DNA of 64,000 nucleotides from Streptomyces sp. RB17 (GTDB lineage: Bacteria > Actinomycetota > Actinomycetes > Streptomycetales > Streptomycetaceae). Under the pieces are notes generated by a model that made no database searches, was not told the origin of the DNA, and saw only the letters and a list, made by a program, of their open reading frames with translations. Positions 26,810 through 37,059 of this stretch are shown here, piece by piece. Location: contig NZ_WEGL01000012.1 of NCBI RefSeq assembly GCF_009604455.1, forward strand, positions 62,001-126,000, written 5' to 3'. Position 1 is the first letter of the stretch, and every line of letters begins with the position of its first letter. The translations under genes and the position numbers were made by a program.

Positions 26810-27664
26810 TCATGGTGCCGATGAGAAGGTGCTCTCGGCCCAGTCGGCGAACGACGTCCAGTGCAGATCGGGATGGGCGGCGTGCAGCGCCGGCACGTCG
26901 ACGCGGTAGCCGTGGCCACGCAGGAATGCCCACATCGCTCGCATGTCGTCGTTGCCGATCTCGTCGAGCTGCATTTCGTTGTGGCGAACGGTCCGACCGA
27001 GCGCCGTGCTCAAGGTGGCAGCCATTTCACCGGGCGTGGGGGCGTCGCCGGCGAGCTCGATGCGCTGTCCGATGAACGTGTCAGGTGCGGCGAAGACGGC
27101 AGCGGTGAACTCGCCCAGGTCGGGGCGTGCCAGTTGTTGCAGGGGGCGGTCCGGGGGCAGCGGCAGATCGAGCACCCCCTGGAGGATCCGGTCCATGTCT
27201 CCGAGGGCGTTGTCGAAGAAATAGGTGGGACCCAAGATCGTGTAGGGCACCTCGCCGGCGGCCAGTTCCCGTTCGATCACTGCCTTGGTCTCGAAGTGCG
27301 GCACGCCAGTGTCCTGGTCGGCACCCGCGACGGAACTGAAGACCAAATGCGGCACACGGGCCTCATGGGCTGCGGTGAGAATGGCCCGGCCCTGTGCGAT
27401 CTCGGCGGCCGGTCCTGACTCGAAGGGCGTGGTCATCGCAAACACGCCGGCTACTCCCCGCATGGCTGAGGCCAGGGACTCGCGGTCCCCGAGATCTCCG
27501 CCGACAACCTCGACGTCGCGGGCGGCCAGGCGCCGGGCCGAAGCGGATCGAAGGTTGCGGACCATGCCACGGACGGCCACACCGCGGGACAGCATCGCGC
27601 TGACGACGGCACTGCCCTGCCCCCCGGTGGATCCCAGTACCAGCACCGGCTGGTCGACATTCAT
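26810..27664 (-). CDS. NmrA/HSCARG-like NAD(P)-binding protein
   Basis: Rossmann-fold protein of 284 residues with the N-terminal motif GSTGGQGSAVV (about 11-21). The HSCARG-type blocks FSSVAGADQDTGVPHFETK and GEFTAAVFAAP follow. There is no SDR Tyr-x-x-x-Lys site, so it may sense the NADPH/NADP ratio or act as a quinone or isoflavone-type reductase. It is the second NmrA-like gene in the window; the two differ in sequence. It is divergent from the DUF5996 gene. Confidence 0.82.
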   Translation of the reverse strand: MNVDQPVLVLGSTGGQGSAVVSAMLSRGVAVRGMVRNLRSASARRLAARDVEVVGGDLGDRESLASAMRGVAGVFAMTTPFESGPAAEIAQGRAILTAAHEARVPHLVFSSVAGADQDTGVPHFETKAVIERELAAGEVPYTILGPTYFFDNALGDMDRILQGVLDLPLPPDRPLQQLARPDLGEFTAAVFAAPDTFIGQRIELAGDAPTPGEMAATLSTALGRTVRHNEMQLDEIGNDDMRAMWAFLRGHGYRVDVPALHAAHPDLHWTSFADWAESTFSSAP

Positions 27665-27880
27665 GATGAAGACTCCTTCCGAATCGGCCCTACAGGGCCT
27701 CGCCGCCTCTGGTGAGTCCGGGCCGTTGGATCACTGTCCTGGCGAGGCAGGCGCAGCGGCTGCTCGTGGAGCATGCCAAGCGTTCCGGACCGATGGCCGG
27801 TGAGGCGCGCCGGGTTGCCTGATTCTTCGGCTGAGGGCAGCGTGGTCGGTATCGGTCAGCTGTGCTGGGAGGAGTGTGCT

Positions 27881-28867
27881 GTGGCCATGGTCTCCCATGG
27901 GGCGTCGCGGACGATGTGGCCGCGGCTGCGGGTCGCCGACTGGACCGAGACCCGGGAAACACTGCACATGTGGACCCAGATCGTCGGCAAGATCCGGCTG
28001 GCCCACGCGCCCCTGGTCAACCACTGGTGGCAGGTCACCATGTACGTCAGCCCGCGTGGCCTGACCACGTCGGCGATCCCCTACCGCTCAGGGGTCTTCG
28101 ACATCGAGTTCGACTTCCTCGACCATCAGCTGTGTGTCCGCAGCAGCGACGGCGCCGGCCGCAGCGTGGACCTGGAGCCGAGACCGGTGGCTGACTTCTA
28201 CCGCGAGACGATGCACGCCCTGGGTGAGCTGGGAATTGAGACAAAGATCCAGGCGTCTCCGAACGAGGTGGACCCGGCGATCCCCTTCGACGAGGACTAC
28301 CAGCACGCTTCCTACGATCCGAGCGCCGCACAGCTCTTCTGGCAGCAGTTGCTGCAGGCCAACCGGGTGCTGGGGGAATTCCGCTCGTGCTTCGCCGGCA
28401 AGGTCAGCCCAGTGCACTTCTTCTGGGGTGCCATGGACCTGGCCTGCACGAGGTTCTCTGGACGGGCGGCGCCGCCGCATCCTGGCGGCGCCCCGAACTG
28501 CGGTGACTGGGTGATGGTGGAAGGCTACTCCCGCGAGTTGAGCAGCTGTGGTTTCTGGCCCGGCGGCGGTGAAGAGGGGGCCTTTTACTCGTACGCCTAT
28601 CCTGAGCCGGATGGCTTCGCCGCGCAGCCGGTCACCCCGGCCGACGCGTTCTACAGCCCTGACCACGGTCAGTTCCTTCTCCCGTACGAGGCGGTGCGTA
28701 CTGCAGCCGACCCGGACCGGGTACTGGCTGGTTTCCTGCACACGACCTACGAGGCTGCTGCGGAACGCGGCGGCTGGGACCGGGCGGCCCTGGAAGAGGA
28801 CCCGAACCGGTGGCGACAGCACCATAGATCATCACCCACGGTGAGCGTGCATGACGATCGGCGATGA
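27881..28867 (+). CDS. DUF5996-family protein
   Basis: Hypothetical protein of about 328 residues. The family's N-terminal block is obvious: WPRLRVADWTETRETLHMW, QIVGKIRLAHAPLVNHWWQV and SPRGLTTSAIPY. The GTG at 27881 has a GGGAGGAG ribosome site six bases ahead; an ATG two codons later is the alternative. The function of the family is not known to me. There is no signal peptide or membrane segment. Confidence 0.8.
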   Translation: MAMVSHGASRTMWPRLRVADWTETRETLHMWTQIVGKIRLAHAPLVNHWWQVTMYVSPRGLTTSAIPYRSGVFDIEFDFLDHQLCVRSSDGAGRSVDLEPRPVADFYRETMHALGELGIETKIQASPNEVDPAIPFDEDYQHASYDPSAAQLFWQQLLQANRVLGEFRSCFAGKVSPVHFFWGAMDLACTRFSGRAAPPHPGGAPNCGDWVMVEGYSRELSSCGFWPGGGEEGAFYSYAYPEPDGFAAQPVTPADAFYSPDHGQFLLPYEAVRTAADPDRVLAGFLHTTYEAAAERGGWDRAALEEDPNRWRQHHRSSPTVSVHDDRR

Positions 28868-29020
28868 CCTGGCGGCAGCGGTGGACCGGCCCGAAGGCCT
28901 TCACCCGCACCGTGGCACCCCCTGAGTCCCGGGACGTAAGCGCTGTCCGGGCAATCGGACTCCGAAACGAAGCCGCGGGACGACCGGCGAAAGACTAAGG
29001 TCAGGACCGAATGGGTTCAG

Positions 29021-29170
29021 CTACTCAAAGCCATCGATCACCATCGACCACATTGATTCCGGATTACTAAGCGACAGTTTATCCCTGCTATAGAAGTTGT
29101 CGCGAACATTGGAACACAGCTCCCGGTATGGCGCATGGAAATCAATCTGCTCAACCTTATTACTTGACTT
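29021..29170 (-). other. AT-rich tail after the RHS relic
   Basis: This patch is clearly lower in GC than its surroundings. On the minus strand a frame from about 29170 to 29021 reads KSSNKVEQIDFHAPYREL onward and looks protein-like, but it has no start of its own. It may be the remnant of a toxin tip or immunity gene acquired with the RHS element. Confidence 0.3.
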
Positions 29171-29650
29171 CCTTGCAGCTTCCCAGGCTGCCACTTCCGC
29201 CCGACTCCAGGAGAGTAGCGATGCACATCGCGGCAGGCGGCCGTGCCACGATCCCGATGGCCATGTAGATGATTTGACCGCCGTCGTAGCTCTGGCATCG
29301 GTTAGTGCCGAAATCCTCAGGCTGGCGAGGGGTTTCACCGAGCGTCGGTGTCGGGGTCTGCGTGGACGCCGGGGTCGGACCCATGGGAGGCGCCGGCGTG
29401 GAGGGTGCGGGTGAGCCGCCGCTCCCACCACTGCCGCTGGAGGTTTTGATATTGTCGCCCTTTTTCTTTTTGGTGCAGCTCCAGTGGCACTGCGTACCGT
29501 TGCTACCGTCGTTGCTGCTGAGCTTGAGCCCACTGGGATCGCTTCCGCTTGCGGGGTTGTCGGGCTCGAAGATCGGGTCGGGGGTGAGGAAGCGGCCCTG
29601 AGTGGGGTCGTAGTTGCGGGCGCCCAGGAGCTCGAGGCCGGGGCTCGGTC
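29160..29650 (-). pseudogene. RHS/YD-repeat protein, C-terminal core relic
   Basis: The RHS-associated core ending is recognisable: LLGARNYDPTQGRFLTPDP then IFEPDNPASGSDPSGLKLSS. The usual run between these parts (the NxYAYAxNNP segment) is deleted. A variable tail follows, with a KKKKGD patch and a Gly/Ser/Pro/Thr-rich linker. The large upstream YD-repeat shell is absent. Intact RHS proteins carry a toxin after the DPSGL motif; whether the tail here was one cannot be told. Confidence 0.6.
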
Positions 29651-29767
29651 CGAGGCGCCGCCCCGGCCGCCGACGGTGCAGCAGATGACCGGCCGGCTCA
29701 CGCGGCACCCCATGACACTTCCGGGAGGCTCTCGGGAAATGAACCGTCACGCCCCTCCTGACCAGCC

Positions 29768-30561
29768 TCAGTGATTGCCCGTGAATCCCTCATGCACGCG
29801 GTCCAGCAGAGCGGCAAAGCGCTCGCGGTGCTGCATCAGGAAGATGTGGCCGCCGCGCTGGTGCAGGAGCTCGGCCTGGGTCCCCGCGCGGCGGGCCGCG
29901 GCCACGAAGTCGGCTTCCTCGCGGCGGAAGACGAAGTCCGATCGTCCGTTGACGAAGAGGGTGGGTGAGCGTAGACGTGCGGTGAGGCCGAGGAAGTCGA
30001 CCTGATGCAGCTCTCTCACGGCCTCGCCGAAGGAGTGCACGGCCAGTCCTCCGGCCAGGGCGGCGTCCGCGCACTCCGCGGTGGCGTTGCGCCGGAGCAG
30101 CCGGGCATCCCGCGCGCTGCTGAGTTCCGGCCCCATGAGCTCGTTCAGGCGCGCGGCCGTACGGTAGACGAGCCCTTTCCAGCCGCGTGGGCGTGCCGTG
30201 CAACTGCACAGGACGAGCCCGCCCACGTGGTGCGGGCGTGCCACGGCGTGGGCCAGTGCCACATAGCCGCCCAGGGACAGGCCGGCCACCAGAGGACGCC
30301 GGCCCGTCTTGGCGACCGCCTCCTGGACGGCGTCGTCGAGCTCGCGCACGGCCGCAGCGAGCGTGAACGCACAGTCCTGCAGCGCGCCGTGGCCCGGCAG
30401 GTCCACGGCGCTGACCCGGAAGCCGGGGTGAGGCAACGGGCGTGCGGGGTCCACATGGAGGCCGAGAGGCGGATGCCGTGCACGAGCACGATCGGAGGCC
30501 GCGTATCCTCGCCGAGAACCCACAGGCCGGGCCGGACCCGGCGCTCCGGCCCGGCCGTCAT
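29768..30561 (-). pseudogene. Alpha/beta hydrolase with one frameshift
   Basis: The N-terminus from the ATG at 30561 (PPIVLVHGIRLSASMWTPHA) holds the oxyanion HG motif. The remainder, in another frame, starts HPGFRVSAVDLPGHG and carries the nucleophile Ser in AGLSLGGYVALA and the catalytic His in QRGGHIFLMQH. A single-base slip near 30430 separates the halves. The ATG overlaps the stop of the FMN-reductase gene (ATGA), so the two were co-translated. The rest of the sequence is well preserved, so the break is recent or is a sequencing error. Confidence 0.72.
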
Positions 30562-31103
30562 GCCGCCCCCCGTTCGCACGGAGCCTGCCAGTGGGCGCAG
30601 ATCCGACCGAGTGCCTCGTCGAGTTCCCGCACGGCCTCGGTGTGCCGGAGACGGGACGGCTCCCGCGCGGCGGTGCTGGTCAGGAAGCAGCGGACCGGGC
30701 GGGCCTGTGCGCCCATGGAGAGCAGCACGGTCTGCAGGGCCCGGTGCGTCAGGCGCCCCTGGGCGGGATCGTGCCCCACCACGAGTTGCAGGACGTGCTT
30801 GTCCTCGAGGCCGTACCGCGGCATGACATCCAGAAACGCTTTGAGTAGTCCTGAGTACGCCGCCTTGTACACGGGCGTCGCGACGACGACGCCGTCGGCT
30901 CCGGCGAGCAGTCCGGCCGCCTGCCGAAGGCGCGGATGGTCCGCGTCCTGGGCCAGCAGAGGAGCGAAGGGGAGATCCAGCTGCGGGAGATGGACGACGT
31001 CGTGGCTGTGTGCCGCGAGCCGGGGAACGGCGTACGAGGACAGCACGTGCGCGGTGGCGGAGCTGGGCGCGGGACTTCCCGAGATCGTCAGGATCATGGC
31101 CAT
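30558..31103 (-). CDS. NADPH-dependent FMN reductase, SsuE-like
   Basis: Flavodoxin-fold reductase of 181 residues. It starts ILTISGSPAPSSAT (the flavin phosphate loop) and contains VVVATPVYKAAYSGLLKAFLD and HVLQLVVGHDP, as in SsuE/MsuE proteins that supply reduced flavin to sulfonate or other two-component monooxygenases. No monooxygenase partner is adjacent, but flavin-dependent enzymes occur elsewhere in the window. It is followed by an overlapping hydrolase gene. Confidence 0.82.
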   Translation of the reverse strand: MAMILTISGSPAPSSATAHVLSSYAVPRLAAHSHDVVHLPQLDLPFAPLLAQDADHPRLRQAAGLLAGADGVVVATPVYKAAYSGLLKAFLDVMPRYGLEDKHVLQLVVGHDPAQGRLTHRALQTVLLSMGAQARPVRCFLTSTAAREPSRLRHTEAVRELDEALGRICAHWQAPCERGAA

Positions 31104-31183
31104 CGGGGATCGTCTCCTTGTGGCGCTACGAGAGGGCCGGTGCGGTGGCTTCGGCCGCCGGCAACTCGTGCTCGGGGGCGCGG

Positions 31184-31353
31184 ATGCAGCGGTTCTTCTC
31201 CGTACAGGCGAAGACGCTCTACCCCGGCGCGCGGATCGGCGCCGTCCAGGCGACCTTCAAAACCCGGCCCATCGTTCCGTTCTCGGCGCGGTACGCGGTA
31301 CCCAAGCCGTCGCAGCACGAGCACCGGGTCCTGGCGACGTCGTGGCTGACCTA
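31184..31353 (+). pseudogene. Possible DUF5819 C-terminal fragment
   Basis: The frame QRFFSVQAKTLYPGARIG, then TFKTRPIVPFSARY and RVLATSWLTY, resembles the C-terminal part of DUF5819 proteins, which commonly precede HTTM genes in Streptomyces. The N-terminal membrane helix is missing. The similarity ends where the HTTM reading begins in another frame, so a deletion probably fused the two genes. Confidence 0.35.
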
Positions 31354-32289
31354 CATACCGGCGTCATCGGCTTCGCCACCGTTCTGTACTGCCTGTCCGA
31401 CTACTCGAAGCGGCGCTTCCTGTGGGGACCGGACTCCTACGACTCGATCTCCACGGCGAAGGCCGCCCTGCCGCGCTGGAACTTCTCGATCTTCCTGTGG
31501 AGTCATTCCACGCTCTGGTTCGAGATCGTCTTCCACGCCGCGATCCTGGTCGCCCTGGCCTTCATGATCTTCGGCGGCCGGGCGCTCACCCTGGTGCAGG
31601 CCGTAATGATGTGGTCGCTGCACAACCGCAACCAGGACATCCTGGAGGGCGGTGACAACCTCGCCCAGATCCTCATCCTGTTCATGGTCTTCACCGTCTC
31701 CAACGCCTACTTCGCGCCCGGCGCGAAGCAGCGGCGCGCACGGATGCGGGAGCAGGAACAGCCGACGGTCCCAACCGTGCTGCACAACCTGGCCGCCTTT
31801 CTCATCGTCTTCCAGACCGCGGTGCTGTACTTCGCCGCCGGCTACTGGAAGATCACGGGGAAGATGTGGCAGGACGGCGTGGCCATGTACTACATCAGCC
31901 GGATCACCGGCTTCGAGATGTCGTCGGCCTATGCGCATCTCATGAACAACGCCTTCGTGGGCACCGCCGTCTGCTACTTCACGATCTTCATCGAACTCGC
32001 GCTGCCCTTCGCCATCCTGTCCGCCCGCCCATGGGTCCGGAAGGCCAACACCGTGGCCCTGGAGGGCCTGCACCTGGGCATCATGGCCTTCATGGGCCTC
32101 ATATGCTTCGGCCTGCTGATGATCGGCGCGGACTGCACCGGCCTGCGTGACGACGACTACCGGTCGCTTGCCCGGCGCTTCCGGTCCGTAAAGGACCTGC
32201 TGTCGCAACGTCGTTGGGCACCGCTACCCAAAGGCGGAATGACCCCCGTGGCCATGTTGGCCGGACAGGACGGTGCGCCCGATGCGTGA
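31342..32289 (+). CDS. HTTM-domain membrane protein, probably N-truncated
   Basis: Membrane protein of about 315 residues in the HTTM family (horizontally transferred transmembrane domain), which is related to vitamin-K-dependent gamma-carboxylases. Segments LYCLSDYSKRRFLWGPD, LWSHSTLWFEIVF, MMWSLHNRNQDILEGGDN and YFAAGYWKITGKMWQDG follow the family order. The first membrane helix seems shortened, and the GTG at 31342 is only the earliest plausible start. The preceding DNA looks like the end of a partner DUF5819 gene, so the natural start may be lost. It overlaps the next gene by eight bases. Confidence 0.65.
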   Translation: MADLHTGVIGFATVLYCLSDYSKRRFLWGPDSYDSISTAKAALPRWNFSIFLWSHSTLWFEIVFHAAILVALAFMIFGGRALTLVQAVMMWSLHNRNQDILEGGDNLAQILILFMVFTVSNAYFAPGAKQRRARMREQEQPTVPTVLHNLAAFLIVFQTAVLYFAAGYWKITGKMWQDGVAMYYISRITGFEMSSAYAHLMNNAFVGTAVCYFTIFIELALPFAILSARPWVRKANTVALEGLHLGIMAFMGLICFGLLMIGADCTGLRDDDYRSLARRFRSVKDLLSQRRWAPLPKGGMTPVAMLAGQDGAPDA

Positions 32290-33532
32290 CACGACCGGGG
32301 AATCGGCGACGCCCCGCCAGGCGGGGCGGCCGTATCCCGGACCGGCAGGTGCCGCGGCGCAAGCCCTGTACCGCTTCCTCACCGCCGAGGCCGCCGACCG
32401 GGAGCATCTCGCGCCGCGCGTGGTCGCCGCCGTGGGCCGCGCACGGCTCGCCGAGATCGTGGACGTCACGCTCGCGCGCATCGGAGACGTCACCGGCATA
32501 CGCGACAGCCGCGACGGCCTGGTGATCGAGGGCACCACCGGCCGAGCCCTCGCCTTCGCCGTCAGCCAGGACGGCCTGCGACTGGACGAGTTCCTGATCC
32601 AGCCGGGGGCGTACCGGCCACCGCGCCTGCGCATCCCGCCGGAGGTACGCGGAGCGTTCGGGTGGATCGTCCTGGCACTGTTGCTCGTCCTGCGCATCGA
32701 AGCGTGCTGGGATGCACCCTCCCGCATCGTCTGGTGCGGGAGGGTGCTCATGGTGGTGGCCGGCTACGTGGCCCTGGAGGGCCGGTTCACCCCCGCTCGG
32801 CTCCCGTGGTGGATCCGCCGGCCCGTGGAGGCCGGGGCGCTCGTCGCTCTTGCCTCCGCGTGGCGTCTCCCCGGGCTGCCCGTCTCCGGTGGCAATGCCG
32901 CCGAACCCGTCGTGGGCCTCGTCCTGGTCGGCGTCTTCGGCGCGTTGCTCGTCCGGGCACGACGCCACCGCTGGGGAACGGCCGTCTCCCACCCCCTCGT
33001 GTTCCCCCTGCGGGGCGGCAGTTGGTACATCGCGCAGGGCGGAGGGCGCGGCCTCAACCACCATTTCGCCTTCCTCGAACAGCGGGGTGCCCTGGACATC
33101 CTCCAGGTCGGCTCCGGCGGTGCACGGGCGCGCCACCGCGCCCGAGGCGACCGCGCGGGCGGAAAGAACATGAGCTATCTCGTGTACGGGCAGCCCGTGC
33201 ACGCCCCCTGCGACGGTACGGTCGTCTCCGCCGCCGACCACATCGACGACCAGGAACCCGGCCTCATCCGCTACCAGCCCCGTTACGGCAACCACGTGTG
33301 GATCGACACGGGCGCCGAGATCGTCAAGCTGGTCCATCTGCGCCCCGGCACCGTGACCGTGGCCAAGGGCGACACCGTGCGCGCCGGGCAGGTGCTCGGC
33401 GAGGTCGGCAACTCGGGCAACAGCACCGAGCCGCACCTGCACATCCACGCCGAACGCGACGGCGTCGGCCTCGACCTGGAGTTCGAGGGGGTCTCGGGCC
33501 CGCTGTGCCGGGGCCGGACCGTCCGCTCGTAG
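32282..33532 (+). CDS. M23 (LytM-type) metallopeptidase, membrane-anchored
   Basis: Protein of 416 residues. A soluble N-terminal part (about 1-115) is followed by three or four hydrophobic segments (about 120-225). The C-terminal M23 domain shows NHHFAFLEQRGALD, the gap-filling G-x-x-V turn YGQPVHAPCDGTVVS, and the zinc motif HLHIH. These enzymes cut peptidoglycan cross-bridges or other Gly-rich peptides. The ATG at 32282 overlaps the end of the HTTM gene. The domain order suggests an enzyme held at the membrane. Confidence 0.82.
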   Translation: MRDTTGESATPRQAGRPYPGPAGAAAQALYRFLTAEAADREHLAPRVVAAVGRARLAEIVDVTLARIGDVTGIRDSRDGLVIEGTTGRALAFAVSQDGLRLDEFLIQPGAYRPPRLRIPPEVRGAFGWIVLALLLVLRIEACWDAPSRIVWCGRVLMVVAGYVALEGRFTPARLPWWIRRPVEAGALVALASAWRLPGLPVSGGNAAEPVVGLVLVGVFGALLVRARRHRWGTAVSHPLVFPLRGGSWYIAQGGGRGLNHHFAFLEQRGALDILQVGSGGARARHRARGDRAGGKNMSYLVYGQPVHAPCDGTVVSAADHIDDQEPGLIRYQPRYGNHVWIDTGAEIVKLVHLRPGTVTVAKGDTVRAGQVLGEVGNSGNSTEPHLHIHAERDGVGLDLEFEGVSGPLCRGRTVRS

Positions 33533-33656
33533 ACCACACCACGCCCTTCATCACGGCAGGCAGCCCTCCGGCCCGCACGGACGACGTGCCCGGGCCCGGG
33601 CCGCCTCGTCACGTCCTGCGCGTCCTCGGCACCCCCTCACCAGAAGGTCTTCACCC

Positions 33657-35612
33657 GTGCCCCTCCATGCCCCCATACGCCCGCTGCGCCGTCTGCGCAG
33701 CTCGGTGGTCGCGGCTTCCTGTGCCGCCCGGCTGTGCACCGCCGGATTCCTGCCCACCGCCCACGCCGCCGACCGGCATCCGCTCATGGGATCCCGGCCC
33801 GCCTACGCGACGCCGGCCGCCGACGCGGGACCAGTGCCCGGCGACCGGCGCGTCAGCGCACGGCTCTACCTCAACTCCCGTGACCCGCGAGGCCTGGCGG
33901 CGTTCCTGCGCGATGTCACCGACCCCCGCAGCCCGCACTACCGGCACTTCCTCACCCCCGCGCAGTACCAGCGCCGCTTCGGCCCGGCCGACCGTCAGAT
34001 CCAGACCGTCACGGCATGGCTGGCCAGGTCCGGGTTCATCGTCACCGGCCGCACCCCCCACTATCTGCGGATCGGGGGCCCCGCCCGCGCCGTCCGGCAG
34101 GCCTTCGGCACGAGCCTGCATCGCTACCGCACCGGACGCGACACCATCGACGCCCCCTCGGCCGACCTCAGCGTGCCCGCCTCCCTCGGCTCCGCCGTGC
34201 TCGGTGTCACCGGCCTGTCCCTCCCCGGCGCGGCCCGCCCGCTGTCCACCCCGGCGCCCGCCCTCGACGTACCCGCCGACGGTGCCGTCTGCTCCGGCCA
34301 CTTCGGTCAGAAGCCCGCCACGAACATGCCTGAGGCGTACGGCAGGACCTCCACCTACGCGCCCTGTCCCTACATCCCCGCCCAGCTGCGCCACCGGCCG
34401 CGGCGCCACCGTCGCCGTCGTCGACGCCTACGGATCACCGGACATGGCCGCCGACACGACCCGCTACGCCCGCGCCACCGGCGACCGTCCTTTCCGGCCG
34501 GGCCAGTACCGCGAGCAGGTCACCCCCTCACAGTGGCAGATCGGCGACGCGTGCGCGCCTCCGCGCACCTGGGCCGGCGAACAGGCTCTCGACATCGACC
34601 TCGCCCACGGCCTCGCCCCGGACGCGAACGTTCTCTACGTCGGCGCGAACTCCTGCCTCGACAACGACCTGATGAACGCCGAGTCGTACGTCATCGACGG
34701 CCGCCGGGCGGACATCATCTCGAACTCCTGGGCCGAGATCATCCACTCCGACCCGGGGCATCTCACCCCTACTCTGGTCGCCGCGTGGAACCTGCTGTTC
34801 CAACAGGCCGCCGCCGAAGGCATCGGGGTCTACTTCGCGGCGGGTGACTGCGGCGACTCCTCGCCCCAGGCAGCTCAGACCGGCGTCAACTGCGACCCGA
34901 AGACCACCCGTGCCCAGGCCGACTTCCCCAGCGGCTCCCCGTGGGTCACCTCGGTCGGCGGCACCACCCTCGCCCTGGACCGGCACGGCGACCACGCCTG
35001 GGAGACCAGCATGGGCGACGAGTTGTCCATCCGCACCGACACGGGCAAGGGACCCTGGGGACCCATCCCCGGCGTCTTCGCCTTCGGCGGCGGAGGAGGC
35101 CCGAGCGACTTCCCGCAGCCCTGGTACCAGCGCGACCGCGGCACCGGCGACACCGGGCACCGCACGACACCCGACGTCGCGATGGAGGGTGATGGGGCAC
35201 TGCCCGTACTGGTCGGGTTCACCGACGCCGGAACCTTCCACCTCATCGGATTCGGCGGCACATCGGCGGCGACCCCCGCCTTCGCCGCCCTGCAGGCCGA
35301 CGCGGAACAAGCCTCCGGGCACCGGATCGGCTTCGCCAACCCGCTCCTGTACGTACTCTCCGGTTCCCGCACCCAGGTCTTCCACGACGTCACCGACCGG
35401 CCCGCGAACGCCGGATCCTCGCCCTCACCGTGGTCCGCGACGAGGGCCCCGACACCGACACCTCCACCGGCGCCCAGCGCTACATCCTCTACACGCTCGG
35501 CCATGACTTCGGCCTGTCCGCGCACCGCGGCTACGACGACGCCACGGGCCTGGGCTCCCCCGCCCCGGGATACCTGCGCTGGTTCCAGCACACCAAGGGC
35601 GCCCTGCGGTGA
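33657..35612 (+). pseudogene. S53 (sedolisin/kumamolisin) peptidase with two frameshifts
   Basis: A secreted acid-active serine-carboxyl peptidase. From GTG at 33657 the reading holds a signal peptide and an S53 activation domain (LAAFLRDVTDPRSPHYRHFL then TPAQYQRRF). Near 34380 it shifts frame to the catalytic part: ATVAVVDAYG, GEQALDIDLAHGLAP with the Glu/Asp pair, ISNSWAEI, and the nucleophile Ser in GFGGTSAATPAFA. Near 35425 it shifts again to the calcium-site end DDATGLGSP. Each part is well conserved, so the breaks are recent or are sequence errors. Its stop overlaps the GTG of the next gene. Confidence 0.75.
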
Positions 35613-37059
35613 CCGCCGACGCCATCGTCGTGGGAGCGGGGCCGAACGGTCTCGCGGGCGCCGTCACGCTCGCCCAGGCGGGCCTTTCCGTGACCGTCCT
35701 GGAAGCCGCCGCCACCATCGGCGGCGGGACACGCAGCGGCGAGGTCACCGTGCCCGGCCTGCTCCACGACCACTGCGCCGCGGTGCATCCCATGGCCGTC
35801 GCATCGCCCTACCTGCGCACTCTCGGCCTCGAACGCCACGGACTGCGCTGGGAGCACGCCGAGACCGCCCTCGCCCACCCCCTCGACGGCGGCCACGCGG
35901 CCGTGCTCCAGCGCGATCTGGCCGCGACCGTGCGGGGTCTCGGCGTCGACGGCCCGGCCTGGCGTCGTCTCTTCTCACCCCTGACCGCCCACTACGACGC
36001 CCTGAGCGAAGACCTCATGCGCCCCTTGGCGCGGCTGCCCCGTCACCCCGTCCTGACGGGCAGGTTCGGGCTTCTGGCGGCCCAACCTACGCAGTGGACC
36101 CTGCGCCGATGGCGGGGCCAAGCGGCCCGTGCCCTGTTCGCAGGGATCGCCGCCCACGCGCTGCAGCCGCTCGCCGCCCCAGGCAGCGCCGCCATCGGAC
36201 TCATGCTCACCGCCGCCGCGCACCGGCACGGCTGGCCCGTCGCCCGTGGGGGCTCTCAGGCCATCGCCCACGCGCTCGCCGCCCGTCTCGTTGAACTCGG
36301 CGGCACCATCGAAACGGGCACCCCCGTTCGTTCCCTGGGAGACCTTCCCCTCCCGCCCGCACGATCCTGCTCGACCTGGCTCCCCGCGCGGCAGCGCGGG
36401 TGTGCGGTCCGCGTCTTCCCGCCCGCATCCGACGCGCCTACACCTGCTACCGGCACGGGCTCGCCGCGTACAAGGTCGACCTGGCGGTGGAGGGAGGTGT
36501 GCCATGGCGTGCCGAGGTGTGCCGCAAGGCGGGCACCGTCCACCTCGGCGGAACTGCGGAGGAGATCGCGGAGGCCGAACAGGCGGCGTCCCGCGGGCGG
36601 ATGCCCCGGCGTCCCTTCGTTCTGGTCGCCCAGCAGTACCTCGCCGACCCCGGGCGTTCGGCCGGCGACATCCACCCCGTCTGGGCATATGCGCACGTCC
36701 CGCACGGCTACGACGGCGATGCGACGGCCGCCGTCCTGGACCGGATCGAGCAGTACGCCCCCGGACTGCGCGACCGCGTCGTCGGCCTGTCCACCCGCTC
36801 CCCGGTCCAGCTGGAGGCGTACAACCCCAACTACGTCGGCGGAGACATCCTCACCGGCGCCAACTCCCTCGCCTCGCTCGCATTCCGCCCACGCCCTGCC
36901 CTCGACCCGTACGCAACGGGCATCCCCGGCGTCTACCTGTGCTCGGCGGCGACGCCACCGGGCGCGGGCGTGCACGGCATGTGCGGCCACAACGCCGCGA
37001 GATCGGCACTGCGAGAACTTGGCCTGACCGTGGCCGCGCCCGCCTGCCCGTCACCCTGA
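35609..37059 (+). pseudogene. Phytoene-desaturase-like FAD oxidoreductase with one frameshift
   Basis: An NAD(P)/FAD-dependent oxidoreductase of the CrtI-like group, about 483 residues if repaired. The N-terminus has the FAD motif VVGAGPNGLAGAV and the second glycine block IGGGTRSGE. Near 36355 the frame slips. The downstream frame supplies RIRRAYTCYRHGLAAYKVDL and the C-terminal FAD block GVYLCSAATPPGAGVHGM. It starts with a GTG overlapping the S53 gene stop. Substrate unknown; carotenoid genes are not present nearby. Confidence 0.72.

Noticed and set aside
32662..36294. A 1210-codon frame spanning M23 to FAD-oxidoreductase genes
   Set aside because: Only its middle part (about 34.4-35.4 kb) is real, being the catalytic part of the frameshifted S53 peptidase. 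The ends are shadows of neighbouring genes.
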